The notes under the pieces: generated by a model
Seen by the model: only the letters and a program-made list of their open reading frames with translations
What the model was told of the DNA's origin: nothing
The model's database searches: none
Shown here: piece by piece, positions 25,561 to 36,092 of the stretch
How the letters are laid out: each line of letters starts with the position of its first letter
Position numbering within the stretch: position 1 is the stretch's first letter
Source of the DNA: Caproicibacterium lactatifermentans
GTDB lineage: Bacteria > Bacillota > Clostridia > Oscillospirales > Acutalibacteraceae
Length of the DNA: 64,000 nucleotides
Reading direction: 5' to 3'
Assembly (NCBI RefSeq): GCF_013315815.1
Contig: NZ_CP046051.1
Span: 1,673,501 to 1,737,500 of the forward strand
Position numbers and translations under genes: made by a program

Positions 25561-26997
25561 CTATGCCCTGTCTTTTGTATTGCCGACAATTAGTTTGGAG
25601 GCGCCGCCGTTTTTCGTGATTTCATTCTGTCCAACGCCCAGTTCACGGGCAAGAATTTCAATCACACGCGGTGTACAGAAACCTGCCTGACAGCGTCCCA
25701 TGCCTGCACGGGTACGGAATTTAACACCATCAATGCTTTTTGCTCCAAGCGGACGGTGAATGGCATCCAGTATCTGCCCTTCTGTAACACTTTCACAGCG
25801 GCAGACAATCTGACCGTAAGCTGGATCTTTTTGAATGAGCTCTGCCCGCTCCTGAAGGGAAAGCGTTTTCGGGTCTATAATACCTTTGCGAACTCCATTG
25901 AACTTCGGGTTCGGCTGCAGGTGCATTTTGTCCCGCAGAAGGTCCGCTACGGTCATGCCAATAGCTGGTGAGGAAGAAAGCCCCGGTGACTCAATGCCCG
26001 CACAGTCAATGAAATGTGGTGCGTCCTCTGCCTCGCCGATAATAAACTCGTGGTGGTCCTCGTGTGCACGCAGTCCGGCAAAGCTGGTAATGGTCTGACG
26101 GAGCGGAATGTTTTGAATGGCAATGTCTGCCTTGGCCGTCACTTCATCCAGTCCAGCAAGGGTTGTGTTCGTTCCTTCTTTATCTTCAATGTCAACTGCG
26201 GTTGGTCCAACGATTGTATTTCCGTGGACAGTGGGCGCAACCAAAACACCTTTTCCGTATTTTCCGGGAAGCTGAAACACAGTATGCTTTACAAAACCGT
26301 CCGTCGCATGGTCAAGAATAAAATAATCTCCGCGGCGGGGTGTAATGTGAATTTTTTTCGCGGATACCATGTTGTGAAAAACATCGGCGTAAAGTCCTGC
26401 TGCATTGACAACATAGTTTGTGTCCAGCGCACCCTGATTTGTCTGTACTGTCCAGTGGTCGCCGTTTCTGACGACCGCCGTCACTTCTGTATTAAACTTG
26501 AAGTCCACACCATTTGTATTTGCATTTTCAGCGAGCGCAATCGTAAGGGTGAACGGACACACAATACCGGCGGTCGGTGCCCACAAGGCCGCCACCGCGT
26601 CATCGCTTACATTTGGTTCCAGTTCCCGCATACGCTCTTTCCCTACGATTTCCAAACCTTTAACGCCGTTTTTAATGCCGTTCTCATACAGCTCTTTTAA
26701 ATACAGCATATCGTCTTCATGCATACAAACCACAAGACTGCCATTCTGCTGAAACGGAAAATCCAGTTCTTTTGCCAGTGCGGGCATCATCTGGCTTCCC
26801 TTTACATTCATTTTCGCCATCAGGCTGCCGTGTGCAGCGTCATAGCCAGCATGAACAATGGCACTGTTGGCCTTTGAGGTCCCACAGCAGACATCATCCG
26901 CCCGCTCTACCACACACACTTTTGCCTGGTATCTGGAAAGATACCGCGCAACGGAACATCCTGTGACACCGGCTCCAATAATGATAATATCATACAT
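25561..26997 (-). CDS. anaerobic glycerol-3-phosphate dehydrogenase-like flavoprotein (GlpA type)
   Basis: A 478-residue DAO-family flavoprotein. IIIIGAGVTGCSVARYLS binds FAD, the substrate domain follows, and the C-terminus carries a BFD-like [2Fe-2S] domain with IVCRCESVTEGQI and GRCQAGFC. That layout is typical of GlpA-type glycerol-3-phosphate dehydrogenases in Clostridia. I start at the ATG at 26997 with AGGAGTG upstream; the longer frame runs through the terminator hairpin. Genes for uptake and phosphorylation of glycerol precede it. Confidence 0.87.
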   Translation of the reverse strand: MYDIIIIGAGVTGCSVARYLSRYQAKVCVVERADDVCCGTSKANSAIVHAGYDAAHGSLMAKMNVKGSQMMPALAKELDFPFQQNGSLVVCMHEDDMLYLKELYENGIKNGVKGLEIVGKERMRELEPNVSDDAVAALWAPTAGIVCPFTLTIALAENANTNGVDFKFNTEVTAVVRNGDHWTVQTNQGALDTNYVVNAAGLYADVFHNMVSAKKIHITPRRGDYFILDHATDGFVKHTVFQLPGKYGKGVLVAPTVHGNTIVGPTAVDIEDKEGTNTTLAGLDEVTAKADIAIQNIPLRQTITSFAGLRAHEDHHEFIIGEAEDAPHFIDCAGIESPGLSSSPAIGMTVADLLRDKMHLQPNPKFNGVRKGIIDPKTLSLQERAELIQKDPAYGQIVCRCESVTEGQILDAIHRPLGAKSIDGVKFRTRAGMGRCQAGFCTPRVIEILARELGVGQNEITKNGGASKLIVGNTKDRA

Positions 26998-27038
26998 GGT
27001 GCTGTCACTCCTTTTTATTGTTTTTCTGTATTTTTTGA

Positions 27039-27104
27039 TAAAAAACGGGCAGTTCTGTTCCCTTGTCCCAAAACGCATTCGTCTGGGACGGCCAGAACTA
27101 CCCG
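27039..27104 (-). terminator. terminator or attenuator between glpF and the dehydrogenase
   Basis: Long stem CGGGTAGTTCTGG...CAGAACTGCCCG with an inner GTCCCA/TGGGAC, then TTTTTTAT on the minus strand. No strong promoter is seen behind it, so partial read-through may set the downstream level. Confidence 0.75.
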
Positions 27105-27144
27105 ATTCTCTACTCTCTACGGGAACTTATAAAATTGATGTATC

Positions 27145-27882
27145 TTATGGAGCGAGCGTTACGGTAGCTGCCCACGGAATCAGTTTATAAACACCAACAG
27201 CTGCAAGTGCACCGAGGATTGGCCCAAGAATCGGAACAATCAGTCCATATTTCCAATTGCTGCTGCCCTTGCCCTTAATCGGCAGAATTGCATGTGCAAT
27301 CCGGGGACCAAGGTCACGAGCCGGGTTAATCGCATATCCGGTCAGCCCGCCAAGGCTCATGCCGATGGAAACGATGATGGCGTTAACGAGGATTTTGCCA
27401 ACGCCTGCATTCAGCTGCGGAACCTGTCCCAAACCAAGGATGATAAAGACAAGGACAAAGGTACCGACAAATTCTGAGAAGATATTGCGCGGAATGTCTT
27501 CAATCGCAGGGGCGGTCGAGAACACGCCGAGCTTTGTGGCCGGGCTGTCCGTCGCATCAAACTGGTCCTTGAAGAGCAGATATACAATGATGCCGCCAAG
27601 CAAAGCACCAGCAATCTGCGCAATGATATATCCCAGCACAAGGTCCCAGCGGAAAGTTCCGTTGACCGCCAGTGCAAGCGTCAGGGCCGGGTTAAAGCTG
27701 GCTCCTGATGCAGCGCCGAAACAAATACCCGGCAGCATAACGGCAAGGCCCCAGCCAAGCGTTATTTGAATAGAACCGGCTCCCTTCATTCCTGACTTAT
27801 TCAGAGTAACGTTTGCAACAACGCCGTCGCCCAGAATAATCAGGATACACGTACCAACAAATTCACTTATGTATGCTAACAT
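27145..27882 (-). CDS. glpF: glycerol uptake facilitator (aquaglyceroporin)
   Basis: A 245-residue MIP-family channel with six helices and two half-helices carrying NPA boxes (SFNPALT near residue 63, AINPARDLGPR near 190). The Asp after the second NPA box is the glycerol-channel signature. It lies 38 bases behind glpK. Confidence 0.93.
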   Translation of the reverse strand: MLAYISEFVGTCILIILGDGVVANVTLNKSGMKGAGSIQITLGWGLAVMLPGICFGAASGASFNPALTLALAVNGTFRWDLVLGYIIAQIAGALLGGIIVYLLFKDQFDATDSPATKLGVFSTAPAIEDIPRNIFSEFVGTFVLVFIILGLGQVPQLNAGVGKILVNAIIVSIGMSLGGLTGYAINPARDLGPRIAHAILPIKGKGSSNWKYGLIVPILGPILGALAAVGVYKLIPWAATVTLAP

Positions 27883-27920
27883 GGTTCCTGTTCCTCCTTA
27901 CTTTTCTCTGCTCCCTTGAA

Positions 27921-29638
<1,718 letters not shown>

Positions 29639-30223
29639 TTATGCCGTGGTTGTGCAGTACGGGAAACATACAATGGGATTTTGTTCAAACATTCTGCGGC
29701 CCTGCAGGATACTGCAGAGGATATGAATTCTTTCTCGGCCGGTTTTGTAGTCAAACGTTTTACGGTCTATCAGCGAATCCATCAAATTGTTAATGGCTGC
29801 CCGTGCAAAAAACTCAAGTGCAAACCTGTCATTGTCTGAAAGTTCTTCCACCCGCTGCAGTTTGTCCGGGTACAGCGTCAGCAGTTTATCTGAAAAAACG
29901 GGAAGCCATTTCTGCATAGTCAGCGTCCGGCCGACCTCCACCAGCGTTTTTCTGTAAAACACACGATTGCTGTCGATAAGAACCATCATATGATACAGCC
30001 ATATTTCACAGTCCGCGTTTTCGGGACCTGACAGCGGCGCAATCAAGTTTGTGTTTATTTCCCAATCCAGCACATCATAAATGTCCTGAAAATGATAATA
30101 AAAGCTTTGGCGCTTCATGTTGGCCCGGTCCATTATGTTCTGAACCGTAATTTTGTTGAGTGGCCTTTCCTTCATTAGGTCCCGAAGCGTTTCTACAATC
30201 CGCTCTTTTGTCATACAGCGCAT
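29639..30223 (-). CDS. TetR-family regulator (DhaS-like)
   Basis: A 194-residue regulator. The HTH reads KITVQNIMDRANMKRQSFYY followed by HFQDIYDVLDW, and the C-terminal domain is of the type found in DhaS-like activators of dihydroxyacetone kinase operons. The ATG at 30223 follows AAAGGAAG; an earlier ATG at 30265 lies inside glpP. It sits in the glycerol locus with dhaKLM divergent, so a role in dha control is plausible. Confidence 0.82.
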   Translation of the reverse strand: MRCMTKERIVETLRDLMKERPLNKITVQNIMDRANMKRQSFYYHFQDIYDVLDWEINTNLIAPLSGPENADCEIWLYHMMVLIDSNRVFYRKTLVEVGRTLTMQKWLPVFSDKLLTLYPDKLQRVEELSDNDRFALEFFARAAINNLMDSLIDRKTFDYKTGRERIHILCSILQGRRMFEQNPIVCFPYCTTTA

Positions 30224-30252
30224 AATCCGGCACTTCCTTTTCCCAATCCGGC

Positions 30253-30819
30253 TTACATATCCCACACTTTTTCGTTTGTCGCTGAAATGGCCATCGCGCC
30301 GGCCTGCAGGGCATTGATAACGTCCTGCTTTTTCCGAATCAAACCGCCGGTAAGCAGCGGCACGTTGGTCATGCAGCGAATATCCCGAATGATGTCCGGC
30401 ATGACGCCCGGCAGAATTTCCAAAAAATCAGGACGGATATCCGACACATTTCTCGTTTCCGCAAGGGCCATAGAATCAATGACAAAAATACGAAAGACCG
30501 TGTACATGTGCAGTTCCTTTGCCCGCTGAATTAAGTTTTTGCGGGTCGAAATAATGCCGTCCGCTTTGGTATTCCTATGAATATAGTCAACCGCTATTTC
30601 TTTGGCGGAAAGGCCTCCAATCAGGTCCACATGCACCATCGCAATTTTTCTGGCAGACACGATTTTGTCAACAATTCGGGGAATATTGCAGATGTCTCCA
30701 TATAAAATAAAGACAACCTTTATTTCTTCGTGCTTAAGGCATTCCTCCAGTCCCTCGTTGTTTTTGACTGCCGCTATGACCGGATTCTGTCGAACGGCAT
30801 CATAGAATTTTTGTTCCAT
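30253..30819 (-). CDS. glpP: glycerol uptake operon antiterminator
   Basis: A 188-residue glycerol-3-phosphate-responsive RNA-binding antiterminator. The TIM-barrel motifs VIAAVKNNEGLEE, VHVDLIGGLSAKEIAVDY, and VPLLTGGLIRKKQDV with ALQAGAMAISAT (phosphate site) are intact. The ATG at 30819 has GGAGGT upstream. It should act on glpK leader RNA. Confidence 0.92.
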   Translation of the reverse strand: MEQKFYDAVRQNPVIAAVKNNEGLEECLKHEEIKVVFILYGDICNIPRIVDKIVSARKIAMVHVDLIGGLSAKEIAVDYIHRNTKADGIISTRKNLIQRAKELHMYTVFRIFVIDSMALAETRNVSDIRPDFLEILPGVMPDIIRDIRCMTNVPLLTGGLIRKKQDVINALQAGAMAISATNEKVWDM

Positions 30820-30991
30820 CCGTGACCTCCAGATGTATTTTATCGAAAAAAGAAGAGTATAGAAAAGCACCGCCATATTTCAGGCAGAAATTTTCCATAC
30901 TCTATTTCTCAGGGTAATTCTTATTGAATTGTCTGCTGTGGATTTCTTTTGTTCCTTGTATAACGTCCACCAGCATTTCTTTTCAGTTCAT

Positions 30992-31020
30992 ATTATAGTC
31001 ATTGTATAAAATAATGTCAA
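30992..31020 (-). promoter_or_regulatory. glpP promoter
   Basis: Minus-strand TTGACA (31015-31020), 17 bases, TATAAT (30992-30997): full consensus. Confidence 0.85.
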
Positions 31021-31200
31021 GATTTATTTTAAATTTTCATACAGTTTTTAATTTTTGCCTTTTGTACACCTTCTATCTCTTTTTCAGCATGCCGGTTAGT
31101 TCCTAAATCGTCACGCCGTCAATAGCCGCCCTCTCGCTTATTTTCCGCCCGGAACGCCGTGGAAAAAGGCCGCCCATATCCGTTATTTTTCACAATAAAA

Positions 31201-31226
31201 TTTGACATATCGCATATAATGTCAAA
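31201..31226. promoter_or_regulatory. inverted repeat in the glp-dha divergent region
   Basis: Perfect arms TTTGACAT and ATGTCAAA separated by 10 bases, about 20 bases upstream of the plus-strand -35. A regulator site, perhaps for the TetR protein; the protein is inferred. Confidence 0.5.
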
Positions 31227-31244
31227 ACATTTAACAATATGTTC

Positions 31245-31272
31245 TTGATTTTTCACCCATTTACGATATAAT
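31245..31272 (+). promoter_or_regulatory. promoter of the Cys-repeat gene and dhaKLM
   Basis: TTGATT (31245-31250), 16 bases, TATAAT (31267-31272). Confidence 0.7.
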
Positions 31273-31318
31273 GCAAAGGTAACAGCTATATGCGAAAAAA
31301 CAAAAGGAGGATTTATCC

Positions 31319-31570
31319 ATGAGCAAGAAAAAAGAACTCGGCCTGCACAACATGAATGGCGCAACTTCAGATGATGACAAAAGATGCGGCCTAAACGATA
31401 TGAATTGTCTGGGAAAAGACAATGCCGACGAGTGCAGCTTGAACGACATGAACTGTCTGGGAAAAGACGATGACACGTCCTGCAGCCTCAGCAATATGAA
31501 CTGTGACGAGGATACTGAAGAGGATAAAGAGTCCGCCGCAAAAAAAGCAAAAACCAAACAAACAAAATAA
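31319..31570 (+). CDS. small Cys/Met/Asn-repeat protein, unrecognised
   Basis: An 83-residue protein of no family I know. It has a Lys-rich start, four 16-residue units (residues 7-70) and a Lys-rich tail. Three units carry the pattern C-x-L-x-x-M-N-C (Cys 23/30, 39/46, 55/62), separated by acidic LGKD-type linkers; the first unit lacks the cysteines. No signal peptide or membrane segment. AAAGGAGG at 31303-31310 and a good promoter show it is expressed. It precedes dhaK by 52 bases with no terminator, so it is the first gene of the dihydroxyacetone kinase operon. Metal binding or peptide modification are possible; neither is shown. Confidence 0.75.
   Translation: MSKKKELGLHNMNGATSDDDKRCGLNDMNCLGKDNADECSLNDMNCLGKDDDTSCSLSNMNCDEDTEEDKESAAKKAKTKQTK
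31337..31528 (+). repeat. four 48-base coding repeats
   Basis: In-frame units of 48 bases. Units two and three are nearly identical at the start (encoding NDMNCLGKD); one and four are more diverged. Confidence 0.75.
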
Positions 31571-31622
31571 TATGATGAGGTCCAGCGTCTGCGATTTTTT
31601 ATGATAAAGTGAGGGCTTGTCC

Positions 31623-32618
31623 ATGAAAAAGTTCATCAATGACGTGAACAATGTAGAAGAAGAAATGATTGAGGGTATGGTCAAAGCTTATCCTCAGTAT
31701 CTCAAAAGAGTAGAAGGCACAAACGTGCTTGTCCGTGCAGAAAAAAAGACCAATAAAGTTGCCCTTATCTCGGGCGGCGGCAGCGGCCATGAACCGGCGC
31801 ACGCAGGCTACGTTGGGCGCGGAATGCTAGACGCGGCTGTCCCTGGTCCGGTATTCACTTCCCCTACCCCCGACCAAATTTTGGCCGGCATTCATGAAGT
31901 TGCAACAGAGCAGGGCGTTCTGATGGTTGTTAAAAACTACACCGGCGACGTCATGAATTTTGAGATGGCGGAAGAAATGGCCCAAAGTGAGGGCATTTCT
32001 GTAAAGCATGTGGTCACCAATGATGACGTGGCCGTTAAGAACTCCTCGTTTACCGTGGGGCGCCGCGGCGTGGCGGGTACGGTATTCGTACACAAAATTG
32101 CCGGTGCAAAGGCGGAGGCAGGCGGCTCCCTCGATGAAGTGCAGACGATTGCCCAAAAGGTTATCGACAACGTCCGCACCATGGGTGTTGCCATCAATCC
32201 GTGCACAGTGCCTGCTTCCGGCAAGCCGGGCTTTACTCTCGATGAAAACGAAATGGAAGTTGGTATTGGAATTCATGGGGAACCCGGCACACACCGTGAA
32301 GGAATCAAACCTGCGAACGAGATTGTGGACATCGTGCTGGATAAAATTCTGGCTGATATCGACTACTCTGGCACAGACGTGGCTGTCATGGTCAATGGTT
32401 CCGGTGGAACGCCACTTATGGAACTGTTCGTTCTCAACAATCATGTGCAGGACGTCCTGCAAAAGAAGGGCATTCATGTATACCGGGCTTTTGTCGGGAA
32501 CTATATGACCTCTATTGAAATGCAGGGATTCTCGCTTTCTCTCTTGCGTCTGGATGATGAAATGAAGAAACTGCTGGACGCTCCGGCAGACACCCCTTCG
32601 TTTAAAGTGCTTGGGTAG
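31623..32618 (+). CDS. dhaK: dihydroxyacetone kinase, substrate-binding subunit
   Basis: A 331-residue DhaK. SGGGSGHEPAHAGYVG (about 50-65) and GIGIHGEPG carrying His218 are intact; that His forms the covalent hemiaminal with dihydroxyacetone. The ATG at 31623 has AGTGAGGG upstream. With DhaL and DhaM behind it, the kinase uses phosphate from the PTS instead of ATP. Confidence 0.95.
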   Translation: MKKFINDVNNVEEEMIEGMVKAYPQYLKRVEGTNVLVRAEKKTNKVALISGGGSGHEPAHAGYVGRGMLDAAVPGPVFTSPTPDQILAGIHEVATEQGVLMVVKNYTGDVMNFEMAEEMAQSEGISVKHVVTNDDVAVKNSSFTVGRRGVAGTVFVHKIAGAKAEAGGSLDEVQTIAQKVIDNVRTMGVAINPCTVPASGKPGFTLDENEMEVGIGIHGEPGTHREGIKPANEIVDIVLDKILADIDYSGTDVAVMVNGSGGTPLMELFVLNNHVQDVLQKKGIHVYRAFVGNYMTSIEMQGFSLSLLRLDDEMKKLLDAPADTPSFKVLG

Positions 32619-32649
32619 AGGCTTACGTAAATACGGAAAGGAACTGGCA

Positions 32650-33276
32650 ATGACAGATTCAAAAACAGTCTTAAAAGTTATCAGTGCTGTCAGCACAAAA
32701 ATAAAAGAAAAAGAAGATTACCTGACAGAACTGGACAAGCCCATCGGTGACAGTGACCACGGCATTAATATGGCACGCGGGTTCACAGCCGTCGACGCCA
32801 AGCTGCCCTTGCTGGAGGACAAAGATATTGGAACAATCTTGAAAACAGTGGGCATGACACTGGTTTCAACTGTCGGCGGGGCCTCTGGTCCCCTTTACGG
32901 CACCGCATTCATGCGCGCCGGTATGGCTGTTGGCAGCAAAACGGAAATCAGTACGGATGATTTTTTAAATCTCATGGACGCTGCAGCAGCCGGTGTCAAA
33001 CAGCGCGGCCATGCAGAACCGGAAGATGCCACGATGCTGGACGCCATAATTCCCGCACTGGATGCCATGAAAAAAGCTGCCGAAGCGGGAAAAACGCCTA
33101 AAGAAATGCTCACGCTCGGCACAGCAGCAGCCAAAAAAGGCGCTGCACACACTGCCGGCCTAGTTGCAAAAAAGGGACGCGCCAGCTACCTGGGGGAGCG
33201 CGGCATTGGTCACATAGACCCCGGTGCAGCCTCCTTTGCCCTGATGGTGGAAGCAGCAACAGAAACGATTGTGTAA
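32650..33276 (+). CDS. dhaL: dihydroxyacetone kinase, ADP-binding subunit
   Basis: A 208-residue all-helical DhaL holding a bound ADP that is rephosphorylated by DhaM. The metal motif GDSDHGINMARG lies near residue 32, VGGASGPLYG near 75, and the end GRASYLGERGIGHIDPGA is typical. The ATG at 32650 is 31 bases behind dhaK; the upstream frame overlaps the dhaK end. Confidence 0.95.
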   Translation: MTDSKTVLKVISAVSTKIKEKEDYLTELDKPIGDSDHGINMARGFTAVDAKLPLLEDKDIGTILKTVGMTLVSTVGGASGPLYGTAFMRAGMAVGSKTEISTDDFLNLMDAAAAGVKQRGHAEPEDATMLDAIIPALDAMKKAAEAGKTPKEMLTLGTAAAKKGAAHTAGLVAKKGRASYLGERGIGHIDPGAASFALMVEAATETIV

Positions 33277-33289
33277 GGAGGACTCCCGA

Positions 33290-33670
33290 TTGATAGGAAT
33301 TGTAATTGTATCCCACAGCAGCAATCTGGCAAAAAGTGTAATAGAGCTTGCTTCTATGATGGCACCGGACGCCAAAATGGCGCCGGCCGGCGGTTTGGAA
33401 AACGGTGCACTGGGCACCAGTTTTGAAAAAATTCAGCATGCAATCGAATCAGTTTACTCGGACGATGGCGTTCTTGTCCTGGTGGATATGGGAAGCGCCG
33501 TTATGACAACACAAATGGTGCTTGAAATGATGCCGGACAAAAAGGTTGAAATGGCTGACTGTCCGCTGGTAGAAGGCGCCGTGCTCGCCGCAATGGACGC
33601 TGTCGGCAATATGCCCATGGAAGAAATTCAAAAAGACCTTACCTCAGTCAGAACCGCAAAAAAGTTCTAA
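33290..33670 (+). CDS. dhaM: dihydroxyacetone kinase phosphotransfer subunit (EIIA-Man-like)
   Basis: A 126-residue single-domain DhaM. The phosphorylated His9 lies in IGIVIVSHSSNLA, and VLVLVDMGSAVMTTQM near residue 60 is typical. The HPr and EI-like domains of enterobacterial DhaM are absent, so general HPr must supply phosphate. The start is TTG at 33290 with AAGGAGG seven bases before it. Confidence 0.92.
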   Translation: MIGIVIVSHSSNLAKSVIELASMMAPDAKMAPAGGLENGALGTSFEKIQHAIESVYSDDGVLVLVDMGSAVMTTQMVLEMMPDKKVEMADCPLVEGAVLAAMDAVGNMPMEEIQKDLTSVRTAKKF

Positions 33671-33707
33671 TTTTTGCGTTCTTCTTAAAAACAACACACC
33701 TAACAAA

Positions 33708-33772
33708 CGCCCCTCACAGGCGCCAAACGGTCGGCCCCAGCAAGCGACTTTCTTTGGCCCTGCGAGGGGCGT
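33708..33772. other. long imperfect hairpin after dhaM
   Basis: Arms AACGCCCCTC-CAGG and CCTG-GAGGGGCGTT around a 30-base loop. No T run follows on either strand, so it may be a poor terminator or a relic of a small repeat element. Confidence 0.4.
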
Positions 33773-33847
33773 TGCTGTGCGGCAAAGTTTCATATGTGAG
33801 CAGCAGTTTCCTACAGCATTCTGCATAGACCTTTCTGTCTGCTTTTG

Positions 33848-33876
33848 TAGACAATCTTCCCGTTTTGTGCTATGAT
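33848..33876 (+). promoter_or_regulatory. degV promoter
   Basis: TAGACA (33848-33853), 17 bases, TATGAT (33871-33876). Confidence 0.6.
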
Positions 33877-33940
33877 GATGTATGCTTCATGTATGATTTT
33901 TATATGGAAATGTATCCCGTTAAAGGAGGCCGTCCTCCCT

Positions 33941-34825
33941 ATGGACAGTTCTTATCAGATTATTACCGACGCAACCTGCGACCTGCCTGTCGACTTGGTC
34001 AAGAAGCTGGGGTTGGCCGTTATTCCCATGCCTTTTATGATGGACGGCAAAGAATATTACCAGTATTCGGATAACCATGATTTTCCCTCGCATGACTTCT
34101 ACGATGCCCTGCGCGCCGGAAAATGGGTGACTACTTCACAGATTACCGCAGCCGATTATGTGGACGCGTTTCGCCCCTATCTGGAAGCGGGAAAGGATAT
34201 TTTATACATTGCTTTTTCCAGCGGTCTGTCCGGCACGTGGCAGCGCGCCTATGAGGCAATGGAGGCGCTACGCAAAGAGTACCCCCAGCGCTGTATAGAA
34301 GGTGTGGACAGCCTAACCGCCACACTGGGAGAAGGTTTGCTGGTATATCTTGCCTGCTGCAAACAGCAGCAGGAGAACTTGAGCCTGCATGAACTGAAAG
34401 CATGGACAGAGGTGTACCGTTTCTGTGTTTCCGGATGGTTCATGGTAGATGATTTGAACCATTTGAAACGCGGCGGGCGCGTAAATGCCGCTGCGGCACT
34501 GGTCGGCTCTATGCTCGGCATTAAACCGATTCTGCAAATCAACCAGGAAGGCAAACTGATTGTTCGGGAAAAAGCCCGCGGCCGCCGCAATGCCATTTTG
34601 AACCTGCTGAACAAAATGGAAACTCGCTTTACAAAAGACACTTCTCTGCAAACCGTTTTCATCGTTCATGCGGACTGTGCGGCAGATGCAAAGGCAGTTG
34701 AAAAAGAAGTACATGCCCGCTTTAAGCCGTCTCATATTTTTGTCAATTCACTGGGACCTGTCATCGGCGCACATACCGGCCCTGATGCCATGGCGATTTT
34801 TTACATGGCAAAAGACCGCGAATAA
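33941..34825 (+). CDS. DegV family fatty-acid-binding protein
   Basis: A 294-residue DegV protein, the FakB-type carrier that presents a fatty acid to a kinase. ITDATCDLP opens it, TTSQITAADYVDAF and IAFSSGLSGTW line the acyl site, VDDLNHLKRGGRV and GIKPILQINQEG follow, and LGPVIGAHTGPDA holds the conserved His. The ATG at 33941 follows AAAGGAGG by 12 bases; that GGAGG can pair with CCTCC just before the ATG, so the site may be partly masked. Confidence 0.9.
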   Translation: MDSSYQIITDATCDLPVDLVKKLGLAVIPMPFMMDGKEYYQYSDNHDFPSHDFYDALRAGKWVTTSQITAADYVDAFRPYLEAGKDILYIAFSSGLSGTWQRAYEAMEALRKEYPQRCIEGVDSLTATLGEGLLVYLACCKQQQENLSLHELKAWTEVYRFCVSGWFMVDDLNHLKRGGRVNAAAALVGSMLGIKPILQINQEGKLIVREKARGRRNAILNLLNKMETRFTKDTSLQTVFIVHADCAADAKAVEKEVHARFKPSHIFVNSLGPVIGAHTGPDAMAIFYMAKDRE

Positions 34826-34887
34826 AACAAAAAAGTCCCGCAGGCATGTGTATGAATTGACCCCAAAAAGTTAGACAATATTTTAAA

Positions 34888-35784
34888 TCAAGCAACCGAA
34901 AGGGCTTGTTGCCTATGTAAAGCGGGCGGCAAACCCTTAAGTTTTGCTTTGATACGGCGGTTGTTGTAGTAATCCAGATAGTTTACGAGTTCGTCCTTGA
35001 ACTGGTCGATTGAGTCGAATTCCTGCAAATACAGCAGTTCACTTTTAAGCAAGCCAAAGAAATTTTCCATTACAGCGTTATCAAGGCAGTTCCCTTTGCG
35101 GCTCATGCTTTGTTGAATTCCTTTCTCGGCAAGCACTTTTCGATACCGCTTGTGTTGGTACTGCCAGCCTTGATCGGAGTGGAGAATAAGTTGTGTACCA
35201 TCGGGAATTTTCTCAAATGCTTTGTCCAGCATTTCCGTTACCATCGACAAAACCGGCCTGTCCGAAATGGTGTAGCTGACAATATCCCTGCTGCACAAAT
35301 CCAGAATCGGTGACAAATACACTTTCTGCCCGAACAGGCTAAATTCGGTCACATCGGTTACCCATTTCTGATTTGGTGTCGTTGCTTCAAAGTCCCGTTT
35401 CAGCAGATTTGGAGCAATTTTACCCACCTCACCCTTGTAAGAACGATATTTCTTTATTCTCACTCGGCATACGAGTCCAAGCTGCTTCATTAACCTCTGG
35501 ACGGTTTTGTGATTGATGCAGTATCCTCTACTGTGCAGAACATCTGTGATACGGCGATAACCATAGCGCCCCTTGTTTTCATGGTAGATTTCAGTGATCT
35601 GTTCTTTGATTTCGCTGTATTTATCCGGTTGCATTCTACGCTTGGCATAGTAGTAATAGGTTGATCGCGGCAAACCGGATACTTCAATTAGTAGTGAAAT
35701 CTTGTGTTTATGCCTTAGTTCCCAGATCACTTGCGCCTTTTGTCGCGGCGTTCCTCTTCCAAAACCAAGGCATTCAATTTTTTT
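34888..35784 (-). CDS. IS3-family transposase OrfB (made as OrfAB by -1 frameshift)
   Basis: The rve/DDE integrase part. It has a HTH_21 segment (RYGYRRITDVLHSRGYCINH), then the catalytic residues D in WVTDVTEF, D in LHSDQGWQY and E in DNAVMENFFG, with YNNRRIKAKLKGLPP at the end. The frame is open upstream to 35955 but without a credible start; it is expected to be reached from OrfA by slippage on the A7 run (35778-35784). No internal stops, so intact. Confidence 0.9.
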   Translation of the reverse strand, partial: KKIECLGFGRGTPRQKAQVIWELRHKHKISLLIEVSGLPRSTYYYYAKRRMQPDKYSEIKEQITEIYHENKGRYGYRRITDVLHSRGYCINHKTVQRLMKQLGLVCRVRIKKYRSYKGEVGKIAPNLLKRDFEATTPNQKWVTDVTEFSLFGQKVYLSPILDLCSRDIVSYTISDRPVLSMVTEMLDKAFEKIPDGTQLILHSDQGWQYQHKRYRKVLAEKGIQQSMSRKGNCLDNAVMENFFGLLKSELLYLQEFDSIDQFKDELVNYLDYYNNRRIKAKLKGLPPALHRQQALSVA

Positions 35785-36092
35785 AAGTAATCTACCTCTG
35801 CACGCAACCGTTGGTTTTCTGCAATCAAATCTTCTTCTACCTTTTTGTTCAGCTTTGGGTTGCGTTCTTTCTGAGTGCCGCTTGCAGCACTGGCTCGACC
35901 ACGGCGTTCCACATATAGCCCTTCTGGTCCTTCTTCCAGATAAATTCGTTCCCATTGAGCAACGCTTTTATGGTCAGACACGTGAAACTGCCGCGCTGCT
36001 TCACTGTAACTGAGTTTCTCTGTTTGCATAGCTTCTACAACCTGCTGTTTGAATTCTCCTGTGTATCGTTTCTTTGCTTTACCTTTTGGCAT
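35727..36092 (-). CDS. IS3-family transposase OrfA
   Basis: A 121-residue DNA-binding protein. RYTGEFKQQVVEAM and SYSEAARQFHVSDHKSVAQW form the helix-turn-helix, and a Leu-zipper-like coiled coil (VEEDLIAENQRLRAEVDYLK) follows. The C-terminus LVLEEERRDKRRK is typical of the IS150 group. It overlaps orfB by about 60 bases. Confidence 0.92.
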   Translation of the reverse strand: MPKGKAKKRYTGEFKQQVVEAMQTEKLSYSEAARQFHVSDHKSVAQWERIYLEEGPEGLYVERRGRASAASGTQKERNPKLNKKVEEDLIAENQRLRAEVDYLKKLNALVLEEERRDKRRK

